A stretch of DNA of 64,000 nucleotides from Sphingobium trunci (GCF_022664535.1 NZ_JAKUJY010000017.1:42690-106689), one strand, 5' to 3'; counted from the first letter of the stretch, positions 36,268 to 47,166 are shown. The notes: generated by a model from the sequence alone, not told the origin. Numbers and translations are program-made.

Positions 36268-36738
36268 ATGTATCTCGCTGCTTCTCTGGACCGGGGCCTG
36301 CACCGGCGCCTGGTCGATGGACTCTATGTCGAGGCCATGGTGATGGCCGACGAAGCGCGGGCCTATTTCGACATGCGCGAAGGCAGTCGCGCGGAGGAGG
36401 ATGATCCCCTCCGCCGCGTCGCCCTTGCCTGTGAATCGCTGAAGGTCACGACGCGCCTGATGCACATCATCGCCTGGCTGCTCAGTCAGCGCGCCTGGCA
36501 GCGCGGCGAACTCGACGACGCGGAAATGCAGGACGAGAAATATCGCCTCGGCCATGCCGCCGGAACCGATCCGGCCGTGGCCGCGACCTTCCCCTTCGCC
36601 GCCCGTGCCCTGATCGAGGCGAGCCAGGATCTGTACGAGCGGGTCGCCCGATTGCAGGACCGCATGGCGCGCCCGCGTGCTCAGGTCGAACCCAGCCCGG
36701 CCCGCGCCCTGATGGAACGGCTCAACACCGCCTTCTAG
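36268..36738 (+). CDS. DUF1465 / RcdA-like regulator
   Basis: The 156-residue helical protein matches DUF1465, the family of Caulobacter RcdA, an adaptor that helps ClpXP degrade CtrA. Marks are RRLVDGLYVEAMVMADEARA, LKVTTRLMHIIAWLLSQRA and the flexible C-terminal tail. Whether it delivers CtrA in this organism is unknown. It follows the DUF465 gene and precedes tamA, separated by a dispersed repeat that starts at its own stop codon. Confidence 0.8.
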   Translation: MYLAASLDRGLHRRLVDGLYVEAMVMADEARAYFDMREGSRAEEDDPLRRVALACESLKVTTRLMHIIAWLLSQRAWQRGELDDAEMQDEKYRLGHAAGTDPAVAATFPFAARALIEASQDLYERVARLQDRMARPRAQVEPSPARALMERLNTAF

Positions 36739-36842
36739 AGCGCGCCGCGTTAAATCAGACGCAGGTCGCGCGCTCTAGCTTTTTGTTTTCGCATCGTTTT
36801 AAGCGCAAACCGGTTTCCACTTTTGCGCACGATGCTCTGACG
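36736..36842 (+). repeat. Dispersed two-hairpin intergenic repeat, copy 2
   Basis: It begins at the TAG stop of the DUF1465 gene. The first hairpin is TAGAGCGCG (36736-36744) with CGCGCTCTA (36769-36777), perfect over nine pairs. The second is nested: GCATCGT (36791-36797) with ACGATGC (36829-36835), and inside it GCGCAAA (36803-36809) with TTTGCGC (36822-36828). Copy 1 is at 18415-18517. Confidence 0.78.
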
Positions 36843-36903
36843 CGTCCGTCCTGCGCCATCTTCGGGGCTGGCATTTCCCCTGGATATTGCTCTAGATAGC
36901 GCG

Positions 36904-38985
36904 ATGAACACCGGTTTGCGGACCTGCCGCCGCATTTCAGGCCTTCCGCACGCTGCCCGGCTGATCCTCCCGCCGCTGCTGCTGCTCGCGCCCGTCGCTC
37001 ATGCGCAGACGGCGGCGCAGCCTGGCGCCCAGGGCGCGCAGGACCAGCCGCCCGATGTTCAGCTCGATCCCCAACTCGCGCCCATGCCCGATATCGGCGT
37101 GGCCTGGCCCGACATGGGTCAGCCCGACAGCGTGACCCTGATGGTCGAGGTTCCGCAGACGGGCACGCCGTCCGCCACCGCCGAACCGCCCGTTCAGCTT
37201 GCGGCTCCGGAAACGGCAGATGAACCTGCGGAGGAGGCGACGACCTTCGCCGACGCGGGGGAGGAGCGGCGCTACACCGTCACCCTGACCGGCGTCGATG
37301 ACATTGCGGATGCCCAGTTCAACGCGCGCTTCAACGAGCTTTCGGTGCTGCATCTGGGGGAGGGGAAGCCCGCCAACCTCGCCCAGATCAATCGGCGTAT
37401 CAAGGAAGACAGCGACCTGCTCGACCGGTTGCTGCGCGCCAAGGGCTATTATGCCGCGCGGGTCCGCGGATCGGTGGCCGCGCCGCCGCCGGGCAGCGAC
37501 CGGCTGGCCGTCACCTTTCGCATCGTGCCGGGCAATCGCTATCTGCTGTCCTCGGTCGATGTAAAAGGCCTGGAAACCACCGGCGAACGCGAACCCAAAC
37601 TGCGTGCCGCCTTCCCGCCCAAGCCTGGCGACCCGGTCGATGCCGACGCCATTCTGGCCGGACAGGCATCGCTGACGGTCGCGCTGGCCGAAAACGGCTT
37701 CCCCTTCGGCAAGGTCGACGAACCCGAAGTCCGCATCGACCATGAGGAGCGCAAGGGCGACCTGGACATCGTCGTCAACCCCGGCGCCTACCGCACTTTC
37801 GGCCGGATCGTCATGGCGGACGAAAGCCTGTTCAGCGCCCGCCACGTCCAGCGCATCGCCCGTTTCCATCCCGGCGACACCTATATGGCGTCGGATGTCG
37901 AGGATCTGCGCCAGGCGCTGGTCGCGACCGGCCTTGTCTCCTCCCTCACCATGACGCCCAGGGATGCGGGCGACGGCGAGCATGTCGATCTCGCCATCGA
38001 CGCCAAGCCGGCCCCGCTGCGGACCATCGCGGGCGAACTGGGCTATGGCACGGGTGAAGGCTATCGCGCGGAAGTGAGCTGGGCGCATCGCAATTTCTTC
38101 CCGCCCGAAGGCTCGGTCACGTTGCGCGGCGTGCTGGGGACGCAGGAGCAGACGGCCTCCTTCACCTATCGCCGCAACAATTTCCGCCGCCGCGACAATG
38201 TGCTGACCGGGCTTGTTTCGATCAGCAATATCAAGCGCGACGCCTATGATGCGCGCACCCTCACTTTTTCGGGTTCGCTGGAGCGGCAGACCACCATATT
38301 GTTCCAGAAGAAATGGGTGTGGCGCGTCGGCGGCGAACTGATCGCATCGGACGAAGCCGACGCCTTCAGCAACGGCAACCGCCGCACCTTCTTCATCGGC
38401 GCCATTCCGCTGAGCCTGACCTATGACGGCAGCGACGATCTGCTGAACCCGACCAGGGGCTTCCGCCTGGGCGGCCGGCTCAGTCCTGAATTGTCCTTCC
38501 AGAACAGCACTTTCGGCTATGCCCGGATACAGCTTGACGGCAGCGCCTATCAGCCGTTGAGCGACCGCATCGTGGTGGCCGCCCGCACCCGCTTCGGAAC
38601 GATCCTTGGCTCAACCGTCGACCAGATCGCGCCTTCGCGGCGTTTCTACGCAGGCGGCGGCGCGTCGGTGCGCGGCTATGGCTATCAGGCGATCGGGCCG
38701 CGCTACGGCCCCAATGACGAGCCGGTCGGCGGCAAGAGCCTTGCGGAATTTTCGCTGGAATCGCGCATCCGCTTCGGCAATTTCGGCGTCGTTCCGTTCG
38801 TCGATGCCGGCAATATCTCGACCAGTTTCCTGCCGCGCTTCCGCGACCTGCGCATCGGCGCGGGCATGGGCGTGCGCTATTACAGCAGCTTCGGCCCGAT
38901 CCGCATCGACGTGGGTACGCCGCTCAATCCGCAATCGGGTGATCCCAAGGTCGCGGTCTATGTCTCGCTGGGGCAGGCCTTCTGA
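36904..38985 (+). CDS. tamA: TamA-like outer-membrane assembly protein
   Basis: The 693-residue protein has a signal peptide (LPPLLLLAPVAHA), a low-complexity Ala/Pro segment, POTRA domains at about residues 120-350 (LLDRLLRAKGYYAARVRG is POTRA-like) and a 16-strand Omp85 barrel to the end. The lid-lock motif VRGYGYQAIGP is present. With TamB it helps insert outer-membrane proteins and may take part in lipid transport. Its stop overlaps the tamB start as TGATG. Confidence 0.9.
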   Translation: MNTGLRTCRRISGLPHAARLILPPLLLLAPVAHAQTAAQPGAQGAQDQPPDVQLDPQLAPMPDIGVAWPDMGQPDSVTLMVEVPQTGTPSATAEPPVQLAAPETADEPAEEATTFADAGEERRYTVTLTGVDDIADAQFNARFNELSVLHLGEGKPANLAQINRRIKEDSDLLDRLLRAKGYYAARVRGSVAAPPPGSDRLAVTFRIVPGNRYLLSSVDVKGLETTGEREPKLRAAFPPKPGDPVDADAILAGQASLTVALAENGFPFGKVDEPEVRIDHEERKGDLDIVVNPGAYRTFGRIVMADESLFSARHVQRIARFHPGDTYMASDVEDLRQALVATGLVSSLTMTPRDAGDGEHVDLAIDAKPAPLRTIAGELGYGTGEGYRAEVSWAHRNFFPPEGSVTLRGVLGTQEQTASFTYRRNNFRRRDNVLTGLVSISNIKRDAYDARTLTFSGSLERQTTILFQKKWVWRVGGELIASDEADAFSNGNRRTFFIGAIPLSLTYDGSDDLLNPTRGFRLGGRLSPELSFQNSTFGYARIQLDGSAYQPLSDRIVVAARTRFGTILGSTVDQIAPSRRFYAGGGASVRGYGYQAIGPRYGPNDEPVGGKSLAEFSLESRIRFGNFGVVPFVDAGNISTSFLPRFRDLRIGAGMGVRYYSSFGPIRIDVGTPLNPQSGDPKVAVYVSLGQAF

Positions 38986-41900
38986 TGGCCGACGACCTGT
39001 CCCAACCCGTCGCCGATCCGCCGCCGCCCCGCCGCCGCCGCGCCTGGGACGGCCGCTGGCAGCGCTGGGTCTTCGGCCTGCTGGTCACCCTGCTGCTGAT
39101 CGTCGCGGGCACATTGGCCTGGCTCGACACTGCGCCAGGCCACCGCTTCCTCGTGTCGCGCATCGCCCGGATCAGCCCGCCGTCGGGCCTGCGCATCCAT
39201 GTCGACCGGATCGACGGCAGCATCTACCGCAAGGCGGTTCTCCACGGTCTCACCCTTTCCGATCCCAGGGGCGCCTTCCTCGATGCGCCACGGGTCGAAC
39301 TGGACTGGTGGCCCTTCGCCTGGCTGTCCAACCGGCTCGACATCGACCGGCTCGACATCCCGCAGGCGACCCTGCACAAGCTGCCGAAACTGAACCCCAG
39401 CGAGCGGCAGGGGCCGATCCTGCCCGGATTCGACATCCGCCTGATGCAATTTTCGGTCGGCCGCCTGACCATCGACCGCGCCATCACCGGCAGGGTTCAG
39501 CAGGCGACGCTGTCGGGCGATGCGGACATTCGCGGCGGCCGCGCGATCATCGACCTTTCCGCCCGCGTGCTGAACGGGGAAGATGCGCTCAACATCGCGC
39601 TAGACAGCCGCCCGGACGACGACCGGTTCGACCTCGACGTCACCGTCAACGCACCCAGGGGCGGCGTGCTCGCCGCCATGGCGGGGCTGAAGCAGGATGC
39701 CAATCTCCGCATCGACGGCCAGGGAAGCTGGACCCGATGGGACGGCCGGCTGGCAGGCACGCTCGATAGCGCGCCCGCCATCGACCTGAAGCTCAATGCC
39801 CGCAGCGGCCACTATACCGCCACCGGCACGATCGAGGGCGGTGCCATGGCGGGGCAGGGCCTGTTCCAGCGCCTGTCCGCGCCCCGCCTCGCGATCCGGG
39901 CCAGCGGATCGATGACGAACCGCGTCGTCGACGGCAAGCTCTCGCTGCGCTCCGCCGCCATCGATCTCAGCGCCGATGGCGGCATCGACCTGCGCAACAA
40001 TGCGCTCGACAATCTGCTGGTCGACGTGAAGCTCGCCCGCCCCCAGGCCTTGCTCAAGACCATGGGCGGCCGCGACATCGCCGCGCGCGTCCGGCTGGAC
40101 GGTCCCCTGGCGGGCTTCGGCTATGAATATCTGCTCACCGCGAAACAACTGGCCTTCGGCAAGACGGTGATCCACGACGTCCGCGCCGACGGCAAGGGGC
40201 GCAAGGCCAGCGGCGGCCCGGCGCTGATCCCGGTTCACCTGCGCGCCCGCCGCCTCGACGGGCAGGGTGAACTGGTCGAGGGCATCATCCGCAATTTCCT
40301 GCTCGACGGCGTGTTGCAGCTCAAGGGCCAGCAGATCGTCAGCAACCCGATGACGGTCCGTTCCGACAAGCTGCGCGGCAGGCTGATCCTCCTCGCCGAT
40401 CTCCAATCCGGCCGTTACGACATCGGCCTGGACGGCCAGATCAGCGGGCTAGCCATCCGTGGCCTGGGCATTGTCGACCTGACGTCGAAACTGCGCGCCA
40501 TCCCCGGTCCCAAGGGCGCCTTCACCCTCAGCGGCCATGCGATGGCGCGGATGCGCAGGCTCGACAACAGCTTCCTGCGATCGCTGGGCGGCGGCCTCCC
40601 GACCGTGCGCAGCGGCCTGTCGCTGGGCGGCGACGGCCAGCTCCAGTTCACCAATCTCCGCCTTGAAGCGCCGCTGCTGACGCTGGTCGCGAAGGGCTAT
40701 CGCCGCACCGACCGGACCTTCCATTTCGAGGGCAGCGGCCAGCATAAAAGCTACGGGCCGCTGCGGCTGACGCTCGACGGCCAGATCGAACGGCCGACCG
40801 TCGATCTTGTCCTGCAAAGCCCGCTCAAGGCGCTGGGCGTCTCCAACCTGCACGCGCATCTGACGCCCGACGGGGGCGGCTACGGCTTCACGGCGGAGGG
40901 AGAATCGACGCTGGGTGCCTTCACCGGCAACGGGGCCATCCTGCTGCCGCCGGGCGGCCAGGCGGTGGTCCGCATCGCCCGCGTCACCGCATCCGGCGTG
41001 ATGGCGAGCGGCGACCTGCGCCCGGTCACCGGCGGCCTTGACGGCACGCTCACTGTCAGCGGTCCGGTCGCCGGCACCATCGCCTTCGCGCCCGTCGATG
41101 GCGTGCAGCAACTGATCCTCAAACTCGACGCCACCGATGCCAGCTTCGACGGCCCGACCGTGATCGCCATGCGCCGGGGCAAGCTCGACGCGACGATCCT
41201 GCTCAACCCCTCGGGCGCCTCGATCAACGCGACGGCGCAGGCGCGCGGCCTGCGGGTCGGCGGCCTTCTGCTCGGCCGCCTCGCCGCCAATGCGGAGCTG
41301 GTCGACGGCAGCGGCACCGTCAAGGCCAGCCTGTCCGGCCAGCGCGGCCGCCTCTTCGACCTCCAGGGGGAGGCGCAGGTGACGCCGGAGCGCATCCGCG
41401 TCCAGGCCGGCGGCACCATCGACAAGCGCCCGATCAAGCTCACGCGCGCCGCCATCTTCACCCGGACCGAAGATGGCTGGCGCATGGACCCGGCGACGAT
41501 CAGCTATGCGGGCGGATCGCTGCAACTGGGTGGCGAACTCAGCGGCCAGACCACCAGCATAGAGGCCCGGCTGCAAAAGCTGCCGCTCGCCCTGCTCGAC
41601 ATCGCCTATGACAATCTGGGCCTGGGCGGCACGGCCACCGGTTCCCTCAGCTATGTCCACACGCGCGGCGACATGCCCACCGGCAAGGCGGAACTGCGGG
41701 TGCGCGGCCTCTCGCGCTCCGGCCTGTCCCTGAGTTCCCGTCCGGTCGATGCGGGCGTCAACGCCGTCCTGACCCATGACCGGCTGGCCACCCGCATGGT
41801 CTTCGTCGCCGACGGCCAGACCATCGGCCAGGCGCAGGCGCTGCTGACCCCGCTCGGCACGGAAGGCAATCTGGTCGAGCGCCTCAACCATGCGCCCCTG

Positions 41901-43175
41901 TTCGCGCAACTCCGCTACAATGGCACCGCCGACACGCTCTGGCGCCTCACCGGCGTGGAGATCGTCGACATTTCCGGCCCTGTCGGCGTCACCGCCGACG
42001 CGCGCGGCACGCTGGGCGATCCGGTCATCAGCGGTTCGCTGGCCACGGACAATGCCGCGCTCAACAGCGCCGTCACCGGCATGCGCCTTCACGGCGTCAA
42101 GGCGCGCGGCCGCTTCTCGGGCGCGCAGCTCGTCATGTCCAGCTTCAGCGCCACCGCGCAAAATGGCGGCAGCGTGACCGGCACCGGCAGCTTCACCTTC
42201 AACGGCATAGCGGGCGTCGGCATGGACCTGCGCTTCCAGGCCGACAATGCCGCGCTGCTGGAGCGGGACGACATAGCCGCCACCGTCACCGGCCCCGTTA
42301 CCCTGACCTCGACCGGCATCGGCGGCACGATCGGCGGCGATCTCGTCCTCAACAAAAGCCGCTTCACCATGGGCCGCGCCGCCGCCGTCGCGCAGATCCC
42401 CGAACTCAAGGTGATCGAGATCAACCGCCGCGGCGACGAGATCGAGCGGCCCCGCACCAGCACGCCCTGGGCGCTGGCGATCAAGGCCCGCGCCCGCAAC
42501 CGGCTGACCGTGACCGGCCTTGGCATCGAAAGCGAATGGCGCGCCAACCTCGACATCGGCGGCACCGTCACCAATCCGGCGATTTCCGGCACCGCCGACC
42601 TCGTGCGCGGCACCTATGATTTTGCGGGCCGCCGTTTCGATCTCAAGGAGGGCAAGATCCAGTTCGACGGCCGCACCCCGGTCAACCCGATGCTGGACAT
42701 CGATGCCGAGGCGGATGTCAGCAACCTGACCGCCACCATCCATGTCGGCGGCACCGGCCTCAAACCCGTCATCAGCTTTACCAGCATCCCGGCGCTGCCG
42801 CAGGACGAACTGCTCTCGCGCATCCTCTTCGGCACCTCGATCACCAACCTGTCGGCGCCCGAAGCGCTGCAACTCGCCTCGGCGGTCGGCTCGCTCCAGG
42901 GCCAGGGCGGGCTCGACCCGATCAACGCCGTGCGCAAGGCGGCCGGCCTCGACCGGCTGCGCATCATCGCCGCCGACCCCACCCAGGGGCAGGGAACCTC
43001 GATCGCGGCCGGCAAATATCTGACGCGCAAGACCTATGTGGAACTGATCACCGACGGGCAGGGCTATTCCGCGACCCACATCGAATATCAGGTCACGCGC
43101 TGGCTCTCGCTGCTGGGCGCCATCTCGACCCTTGGCCGCGAAAGTGCCAACGTCCGCGTATCGAAGGATTATTGA
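38985..43175 (+). CDS. tamB: Translocation and assembly module inner-membrane protein TamB
   Basis: The 1396-residue protein has one N-terminal membrane helix (about residues 25-47, [20 protein letters not shown]) and a very long repetitive beta-taco body typical of AsmA/TamB. The C-terminal DUF490 domain contains [19 protein letters not shown] and [13 protein letters not shown]. It bridges inner and outer membrane with TamA. Translationally coupled to tamA; the sdaA start follows three bases later. Confidence 0.93.
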   Translation: MADDLSQPVADPPPPRRRRAWDGRWQRWVFGLLVTLLLIVAGTLAWLDTAPGHRFLVSRIARISPPSGLRIHVDRIDGSIYRKAVLHGLTLSDPRGAFLDAPRVELDWWPFAWLSNRLDIDRLDIPQATLHKLPKLNPSERQGPILPGFDIRLMQFSVGRLTIDRAITGRVQQATLSGDADIRGGRAIIDLSARVLNGEDALNIALDSRPDDDRFDLDVTVNAPRGGVLAAMAGLKQDANLRIDGQGSWTRWDGRLAGTLDSAPAIDLKLNARSGHYTATGTIEGGAMAGQGLFQRLSAPRLAIRASGSMTNRVVDGKLSLRSAAIDLSADGGIDLRNNALDNLLVDVKLARPQALLKTMGGRDIAARVRLDGPLAGFGYEYLLTAKQLAFGKTVIHDVRADGKGRKASGGPALIPVHLRARRLDGQGELVEGIIRNFLLDGVLQLKGQQIVSNPMTVRSDKLRGRLILLADLQSGRYDIGLDGQISGLAIRGLGIVDLTSKLRAIPGPKGAFTLSGHAMARMRRLDNSFLRSLGGGLPTVRSGLSLGGDGQLQFTNLRLEAPLLTLVAKGYRRTDRTFHFEGSGQHKSYGPLRLTLDGQIERPTVDLVLQSPLKALGVSNLHAHLTPDGGGYGFTAEGESTLGAFTGNGAILLPPGGQAVVRIARVTASGVMASGDLRPVTGGLDGTLTVSGPVAGTIAFAPVDGVQQLILKLDATDASFDGPTVIAMRRGKLDATILLNPSGASINATAQARGLRVGGLLLGRLAANAELVDGSGTVKASLSGQRGRLFDLQGEAQVTPERIRVQAGGTIDKRPIKLTRAAIFTRTEDGWRMDPATISYAGGSLQLGGELSGQTTSIEARLQKLPLALLDIAYDNLGLGGTATGSLSYVHTRGDMPTGKAELRVRGLSRSGLSLSSRPVDAGVNAVLTHDRLATRMVFVADGQTIGQAQALLTPLGTEGNLVERLNHAPLFAQLRYNGTADTLWRLTGVEIVDISGPVGVTADARGTLGDPVISGSLATDNAALNSAVTGMRLHGVKARGRFSGAQLVMSSFSATAQNGGSVTGTGSFTFNGIAGVGMDLRFQADNAALLERDDIAATVTGPVTLTSTGIGGTIGGDLVLNKSRFTMGRAAAVAQIPELKVIEINRRGDEIERPRTSTPWALAIKARARNRLTVTGLGIESEWRANLDIGGTVTNPAISGTADLVRGTYDFAGRRFDLKEGKIQFDGRTPVNPMLDIDAEADVSNLTATIHVGGTGLKPVISFTSIPALPQDELLSRILFGTSITNLSAPEALQLASAVGSLQGQGGLDPINAVRKAAGLDRLRIIAADPTQGQGTSIAAGKYLTRKTYVELITDGQGYSATHIEYQVTRWLSLLGAISTLGRESANVRVSKDY

Positions 43176-43177
43176 AC

Positions 43178-44572
43178 ATGACCCGTTCCCGTATCGATGC
43201 GGCGGCCGCGATCAGCGTCCTGGACCTGTTCACCATCGGCATCGGCCCGTCCAGCTCGCACACCGTCGGCCCGATGCGCGCGGCGCTCCTGTTCATGGAT
43301 TCGCTGCCCGCCACTCCGGCGCGCGTGCAATGCGAGCTTTTCGGCTCGCTGGCGCTGACCGGCAGGGGGCATGCCACCGACACGGCGATCCTGCTCGGCC
43401 TGTCCGGCCATCGTCCCGAGAGCGTCGATCCCGACGCCATTCCCGCGATCCTCGACGCGATCCGCAGCGAGGGCCGCATCCGCGCGGGCAGCGCGGTGGA
43501 CCTTTTCATCCCCTTTGCCGAAGCCACCGACCTGATCTTCCGCATGGGTGAGTTTCTGGAGGCGCACAGCAACGGCATGCGCTTCACCGCCTGGTTCGAC
43601 GGGCAGGATGAGCCGCTGACCCGCGACTATTATTCCATCGGCGGCGGGGCTGTGCTGCCTGCGACGCTCGGGGTCGCCGACGACCTGCCGCTCGGCCATA
43701 ATGTCGTGCAGCCGCATCCTTTTTCGTCGGGCGCGGAAATGCTGGCGCTGGGCGAGGCGACGGGTCTCAGCATCGCCACGCTCGTCCTGCGCAACGAAGG
43801 GGCCTGGCGGTCCCAGCCGGAGACGGAGGCCTTTCTCGACAGCGTGATCGACGCGATGAGCAGCTCCATCGATCGCGGTCTCAAGGAAGAGGGGCTGCTT
43901 CCCGGTGGTCTCAAGGTGCGCCGCCGCGCCCGCACCATTCATAACCGCCTGGTTCTTCAGCAAAATGCTTTGGGTCCGGCACAGATTTTCGAATGGGTCA
44001 GCCTCTTCGCCCTCGCCGTGAATGAGGAGAATGCAGCGGGCGGCCGCGTCGTCACCGCACCTACCAACGGCGCGGCGGGCGTCATCCCGGCGGTGCTGCA
44101 TTATTATCGCCGCTTCGTGCCCGGCGCCGACCGGGACGGGGAGCGCCGCTTCCTGCTGACCGCCGCCGCGATCGGCTTCCTCTACAAGAAGCGCGCCTCC
44201 ATCTCCGCCGCCGAAATGGGCTGCCAGGGCGAAGTCGGCGTCGCCTGTTCGATGGCCGCTGCCGGGCTGGCCGCCGTCCTTGGCGGCACCAACCAGCAGG
44301 TCGAAAATGCCGCCGAGATCGGCATGGAGCATAATCTCGGCCTGACCTGCGATCCGATCGGGGGCCTCGTCCAGATACCCTGTATCGAGCGCAACACGAT
44401 GGGCGCGGTGAAGGCGATCAACGCCGCCTATCTCGCCCTGCAGGGCGACGGCCGCCATATCGTCAGCCTCGATGCGGTCATCGAAACCATGCGCCAGACC
44501 GGCGAGGACATGGCCAGCCGGTACAAGGAGACCTCGCTCGGCGGTCTGGCCGTCAATGTGGTGGAATGTTGA
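43178..44572 (+). CDS. sdaA: L-serine ammonia-lyase (iron-sulfur type)
   Basis: The 464-residue enzyme deaminates L-serine to pyruvate. It is the one-chain form: beta domain with [16 protein letters not shown] near the start, then the alpha domain with cluster cysteines in [18 protein letters not shown] and [16 protein letters not shown]. The GTG/TTG-looking upstream codons were passed over for the ATG at 43178. The gene follows tamB directly, though the functions are unrelated. Confidence 0.94.
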   Translation: MTRSRIDAAAAISVLDLFTIGIGPSSSHTVGPMRAALLFMDSLPATPARVQCELFGSLALTGRGHATDTAILLGLSGHRPESVDPDAIPAILDAIRSEGRIRAGSAVDLFIPFAEATDLIFRMGEFLEAHSNGMRFTAWFDGQDEPLTRDYYSIGGGAVLPATLGVADDLPLGHNVVQPHPFSSGAEMLALGEATGLSIATLVLRNEGAWRSQPETEAFLDSVIDAMSSSIDRGLKEEGLLPGGLKVRRRARTIHNRLVLQQNALGPAQIFEWVSLFALAVNEENAAGGRVVTAPTNGAAGVIPAVLHYYRRFVPGADRDGERRFLLTAAAIGFLYKKRASISAAEMGCQGEVGVACSMAAAGLAAVLGGTNQQVENAAEIGMEHNLGLTCDPIGGLVQIPCIERNTMGAVKAINAAYLALQGDGRHIVSLDAVIETMRQTGEDMASRYKETSLGGLAVNVVEC

Positions 44573-44740
44573 TCGGTTCGTCCCGCCCAGCACTCGAAAG
44601 CCGGTCGCGCCGAGCCATAACGTGACATTCATGCCACAATATCAATCGTTTATCTGACGTTCATGAAACCGGCGCGCCGCTCATGACTTCTGCCACTTCC
44701 CCCATGTCGGGGAAGACGGAAGAAATGGGAGTTCCATAAA

Positions 44741-45394
44741 ATGCGCAAGATCATGGTCGCAACCCTCCTGGCGGGCAGCGCAGTTGCAGGCCCGGCCTGG
44801 GCGCAGGATGCCGCGCCGACCTTCACCGGCCCGCGTGTCGAGGCGATCCTCGGCTATGACCATACCGGCGCCGGCAGCAGCGTCGACAATGACAATAATC
44901 GCGACGACCAGTCGATCGACGGCCTGCTCTACGGCGTCGGCGCGGGCTATGATGTCAATCTCGGCAGCGCGGTGGTCGGCGTCGAAGGCGAGTTCACCGA
45001 TTCCACCGCGAAGAGCAGCCGCACCGATTTCACCGACCAGTTCGGCTTCGGCCGGGTCAAGCAGGGCCGCGACCTCTATGTCGGCGCCCGTGCGGGCATT
45101 CTCGCCAACCCCTCCACGCTGGTCTATGTGAAGGGCGGCTACACCAATACGAAGCTCGACGTGCTGGCGGGCGACACCAATCAGGAAACCGACACCAATT
45201 TCAAGCTGGACGGCTGGCGCATCGGCGCGGGTGTGGAACGGGCGATCAACGCCAACACCTTCGCCAAGATCGAATATCGCTATTCCAAATATGAGGATGC
45301 GCATATCGATTTCGCCAACGGCACGACCAGCGACGAATTCGGCATCGACACCGACCGGCATCAGGTGGTGGCCAGCCTGGGCTGGCGCTTCTGA
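44741..45394 (+). CDS. Outer-membrane beta-barrel protein
   Basis: The 217-residue product has a signal peptide ending GPAWA-QD, eight to ten amphipathic strands (GPRVEAILGYDH, GLLYGVGAGYDVNLG, TLVYVKGGYTNTKL, AKIEYRYSKYED) and the terminal SLGWRF barrel signature. It resembles the small OmpW/Omp25-like porin group of alphaproteobacteria. Its role, pore or scaffold, is not known. GGGAG precedes the ATG at nine bases. A long hairpin follows the stop. Confidence 0.82.
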   Translation: MRKIMVATLLAGSAVAGPAWAQDAAPTFTGPRVEAILGYDHTGAGSSVDNDNNRDDQSIDGLLYGVGAGYDVNLGSAVVGVEGEFTDSTAKSSRTDFTDQFGFGRVKQGRDLYVGARAGILANPSTLVYVKGGYTNTKLDVLAGDTNQETDTNFKLDGWRIGAGVERAINANTFAKIEYRYSKYEDAHIDFANGTTSDEFGIDTDRHQVVASLGWRF

Positions 45395-45432
45395 CCGGGG
45401 CGGGGCCGGCCACGGCCGGCCCCCCGGTTTCA
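45394..45432 (+). terminator. Long GC hairpin after the outer-membrane protein gene
   Basis: ACCGGG (45394-45399) with CCCGGT (45424-45429), and inside GGGGCCGGC (45402-45410) with GCCGGCCCC (45415-45423) over CACG, then TTTC. The tail is short, so termination may be partial. Confidence 0.65.
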
Positions 45433-45485
45433 CGGCCTGTCGCACGCCCCTGTCTGCGGCCGTGCTGACCTGTTATCGTGATGGA

Positions 45486-45905
45486 GTGAGCAACGCGATT
45501 CCCCACAGCTATCCGGTCGGCATCGAACCGGACGACATCGACTTCATGGGTCATGTCAACAATGCCAGCTATCTGAAATGGGTGCAGGCGGCGGTACTGG
45601 ATCATTGGCGCGCGCTCGCGCCGACGGAGGCGGTGGCGCAGCATCTCTGGGTCGCGCTCAAGCATGAGATCACCTATCGCAAGCCCACTTTCCTGAACGA
45701 TGACGTGATCGCCACCGTCCTGCTGGAAAAGGTGCAGGGCGCCCGCGCCTTTTACGAAACGGTGATCCGCAGGGGGGAGGACGTGCTGGCGGAGGTCCGG
45801 TCGAGCTGGTGCTGCCTGGATGCGTCCACCCTTCGCCCCGCGCGCCTCGCCCGTGAGGTCATCCAGAATTTCTTCGCAACCGATCAGGACGAAAAGCCGG
45901 TCTGA
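45486..45905 (+). CDS. Hotdog-fold acyl-CoA thioesterase
   Basis: The 139-residue protein has the 4HBT motif DIDFMGHVNNASYLKWVQ with the catalytic Asp and the HVNN turn, and a later ITYRKPTFLNDDVIATV strand pair. It would hydrolyse an acyl-CoA thioester. The start is the GTG before SNAIPHSYPV; no strong ribosome site is visible, and ATG alternatives lie out of frame, so the N-terminus is uncertain. Confidence 0.8.
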   Translation: MSNAIPHSYPVGIEPDDIDFMGHVNNASYLKWVQAAVLDHWRALAPTEAVAQHLWVALKHEITYRKPTFLNDDVIATVLLEKVQGARAFYETVIRRGEDVLAEVRSSWCCLDASTLRPARLAREVIQNFFATDQDEKPV

Positions 45906-46032
45906 CGGCCCGGTCGGCAAAATACTCCCTCAGCGAAGCCTGGGAAGGGGAACTCAAGCCAAGCCTGGTGGAGGGGAGCGCCCGCAGGGCGAAGGCTAGG
46001 CCCCTCGAATGCCGAACAGGAACAGCCCTGCG

Positions 46033-46161
46033 GATTTTCTTCTGTCCTACAGGCCGGGACAAAAGCTATGAAGGCGCGGCTCTTTGACCTTGCCGGAAAA
46101 CAACGGAAAAGGGCGCTTTCGCAGCGCCCTTATCGTGTCACCTATGTCACCCGGATCCTAT
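46033..46161 (-). repeat. Intergenic element with embedded terminator, copy A (after pyrF)
   Basis: On the minus strand it reads TAGGATCCGGGTGACATAGG, then TGACACGATAAGGGCGC, a terminator hairpin (AAGGGCGCT with AGCGCCCTT, 46109-46117 and 46123-46131, followed by TT), a ~70-base less conserved part and CCTGTAGGACAG near 46042-46053. The same order and spacing occur at 58109-58235. It starts four bases after the pyrF stop. Confidence 0.78.
46107..46131 (-). terminator. Rho-independent terminator of pyrF (within repeat element)
   Basis: A nine-base stem (46109-46117 with 46123-46131) closes a five-base loop. On the minus strand the stem ends CGCCCTT followed by TT, giving a four-T run. Confidence 0.8.
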
Positions 46162-46165
46162 GCGA

Positions 46166-46840
46166 TCAAAGCGTCGCCTCGATCTCGCGCGCGGCGATCT
46201 CCGGCTTTTCCGCCAGGCTGATCGGCCGTCCGACCACCAGGATGGAAGCGCCGCGATCCAGCGCCTCGCGCGGCGTCACCGCCCGCTTCTGGTCGCCCAT
46301 CGTCCCGCCGACGGGCCGCACCCCCGGCACGACGAAGAAGCCGTCGGGCCAGGCCTGTTTCGCCAGCCCCACTTCCTCGCCGGAACAGACGATCCCGTCC
46401 AGCCCCGCGCTGCGCGCCAGATCGGCCAGCCGCGCCACCTGATCCTCGGCCCTGCCGCCCACGCCGATGTCCAGCAGGTCGCCATCGTCCAGGCTGGTCA
46501 GCACTGTCACGGCAACGACCTTGGTATGGACGCCCGCCGCCGCCTTCGCATCCTCCAGCATGGCGCGCCCGCCCGCCGCATGGACGGTCAGGATCGCCGG
46601 TTCCAGCACATGAAGCGCCTGCACCGCCTTGGCGACCGTATTGGGGATGTCGTGGAGCTTTAGGTCCAGGAAGATCGGCAGCCCGAACTTCATCATCTCA
46701 TGCACGCCATGATGACCATGGGCGCAGAAAAATTCGAGACCCAGCTTCAGCCCGCCGACATGATGCCGGACCTGTTGGGCAAGATCCTGGGCCTTGCTCA
46801 GATCGGGCGTGTCGATGGCAACGTAGATGGGACTGGTCAT
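46166..46840 (-). CDS. pyrF: Orotidine 5'-phosphate decarboxylase
   Basis: The 224-residue enzyme makes UMP in pyrimidine synthesis. The catalytic Asp-Lys-Asp set is seen in FLDLKLHDIPNTV (D59, K61, D64), and the phosphate-binding end in VVGRPISLAEKPEIAA. Its start overlaps the lapA stop as ATGA (46837-46840), so it is translated with lapA. Confidence 0.95.
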   Translation of the reverse strand: MTSPIYVAIDTPDLSKAQDLAQQVRHHVGGLKLGLEFFCAHGHHGVHEMMKFGLPIFLDLKLHDIPNTVAKAVQALHVLEPAILTVHAAGGRAMLEDAKAAAGVHTKVVAVTVLTSLDDGDLLDIGVGGRAEDQVARLADLARSAGLDGIVCSGEEVGLAKQAWPDGFFVVPGVRPVGGTMGDQKRAVTPREALDRGASILVVGRPISLAEKPEIAAREIEATL

Positions 46841-47166
46841 GCTGGTCCTGCGGTGGAGAGGGAAGGGGCCGCCGGACTGTCGGCGGCGGGAATGGAGGGG
46901 GACGGAACGGCAGGCGCGGCGGTGGCTGCGACCAGCGCCCGTTCGGTGTTTTCCAGCTTGCGCTTCATCCGCCAGCGAGTCGCTCGCGCCATGATCCAGA
47001 AGGGAAGCGCACCCAGCAGATAGGCGAGCAGCATCGGAAACCAGATCTTGGTGCTCCAGATGATGTCGCCCCAGATCTTGATATCAACCGGCCGGTTGTT
47101 CGCCTTGAAGAACAAGGCGGCGGCAACGGCGATGACGACCCACCAGGCAGTCCGCAGAAATTGCAT
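46837..47166 (-). CDS. LapA-domain (DUF1049) membrane protein
   Basis: The 109-residue protein has two membrane helices (WWVVIAVAAALFF and WFPMLLAYLLGALPFWI) around NNRPVDIKIWGDIIW, followed by a short coiled coil (RWRMKRKLENTERALVAA) and a Pro/Ala tail. This is the lipopolysaccharide assembly protein A domain (LapA). It is coupled to pyrF, an arrangement common in alphaproteobacteria. The Met at 47166 removes a long frame antisense to the mutarotase region. Confidence 0.8.
   Translation of the reverse strand: MQFLRTAWWVVIAVAAALFFKANNRPVDIKIWGDIIWSTKIWFPMLLAYLLGALPFWIMARATRWRMKRKLENTERALVAATAAPAVPSPSIPAADSPAAPSLSTAGPA

Noticed and set aside
40449..43079. Long minus-strand open frame (876 codons) under tamB
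   Set aside because: It is antisense to the TamB coding sequence, is very rich in Arg/Gly/Ala with no known motif, and results from high GC third positions in tamB.
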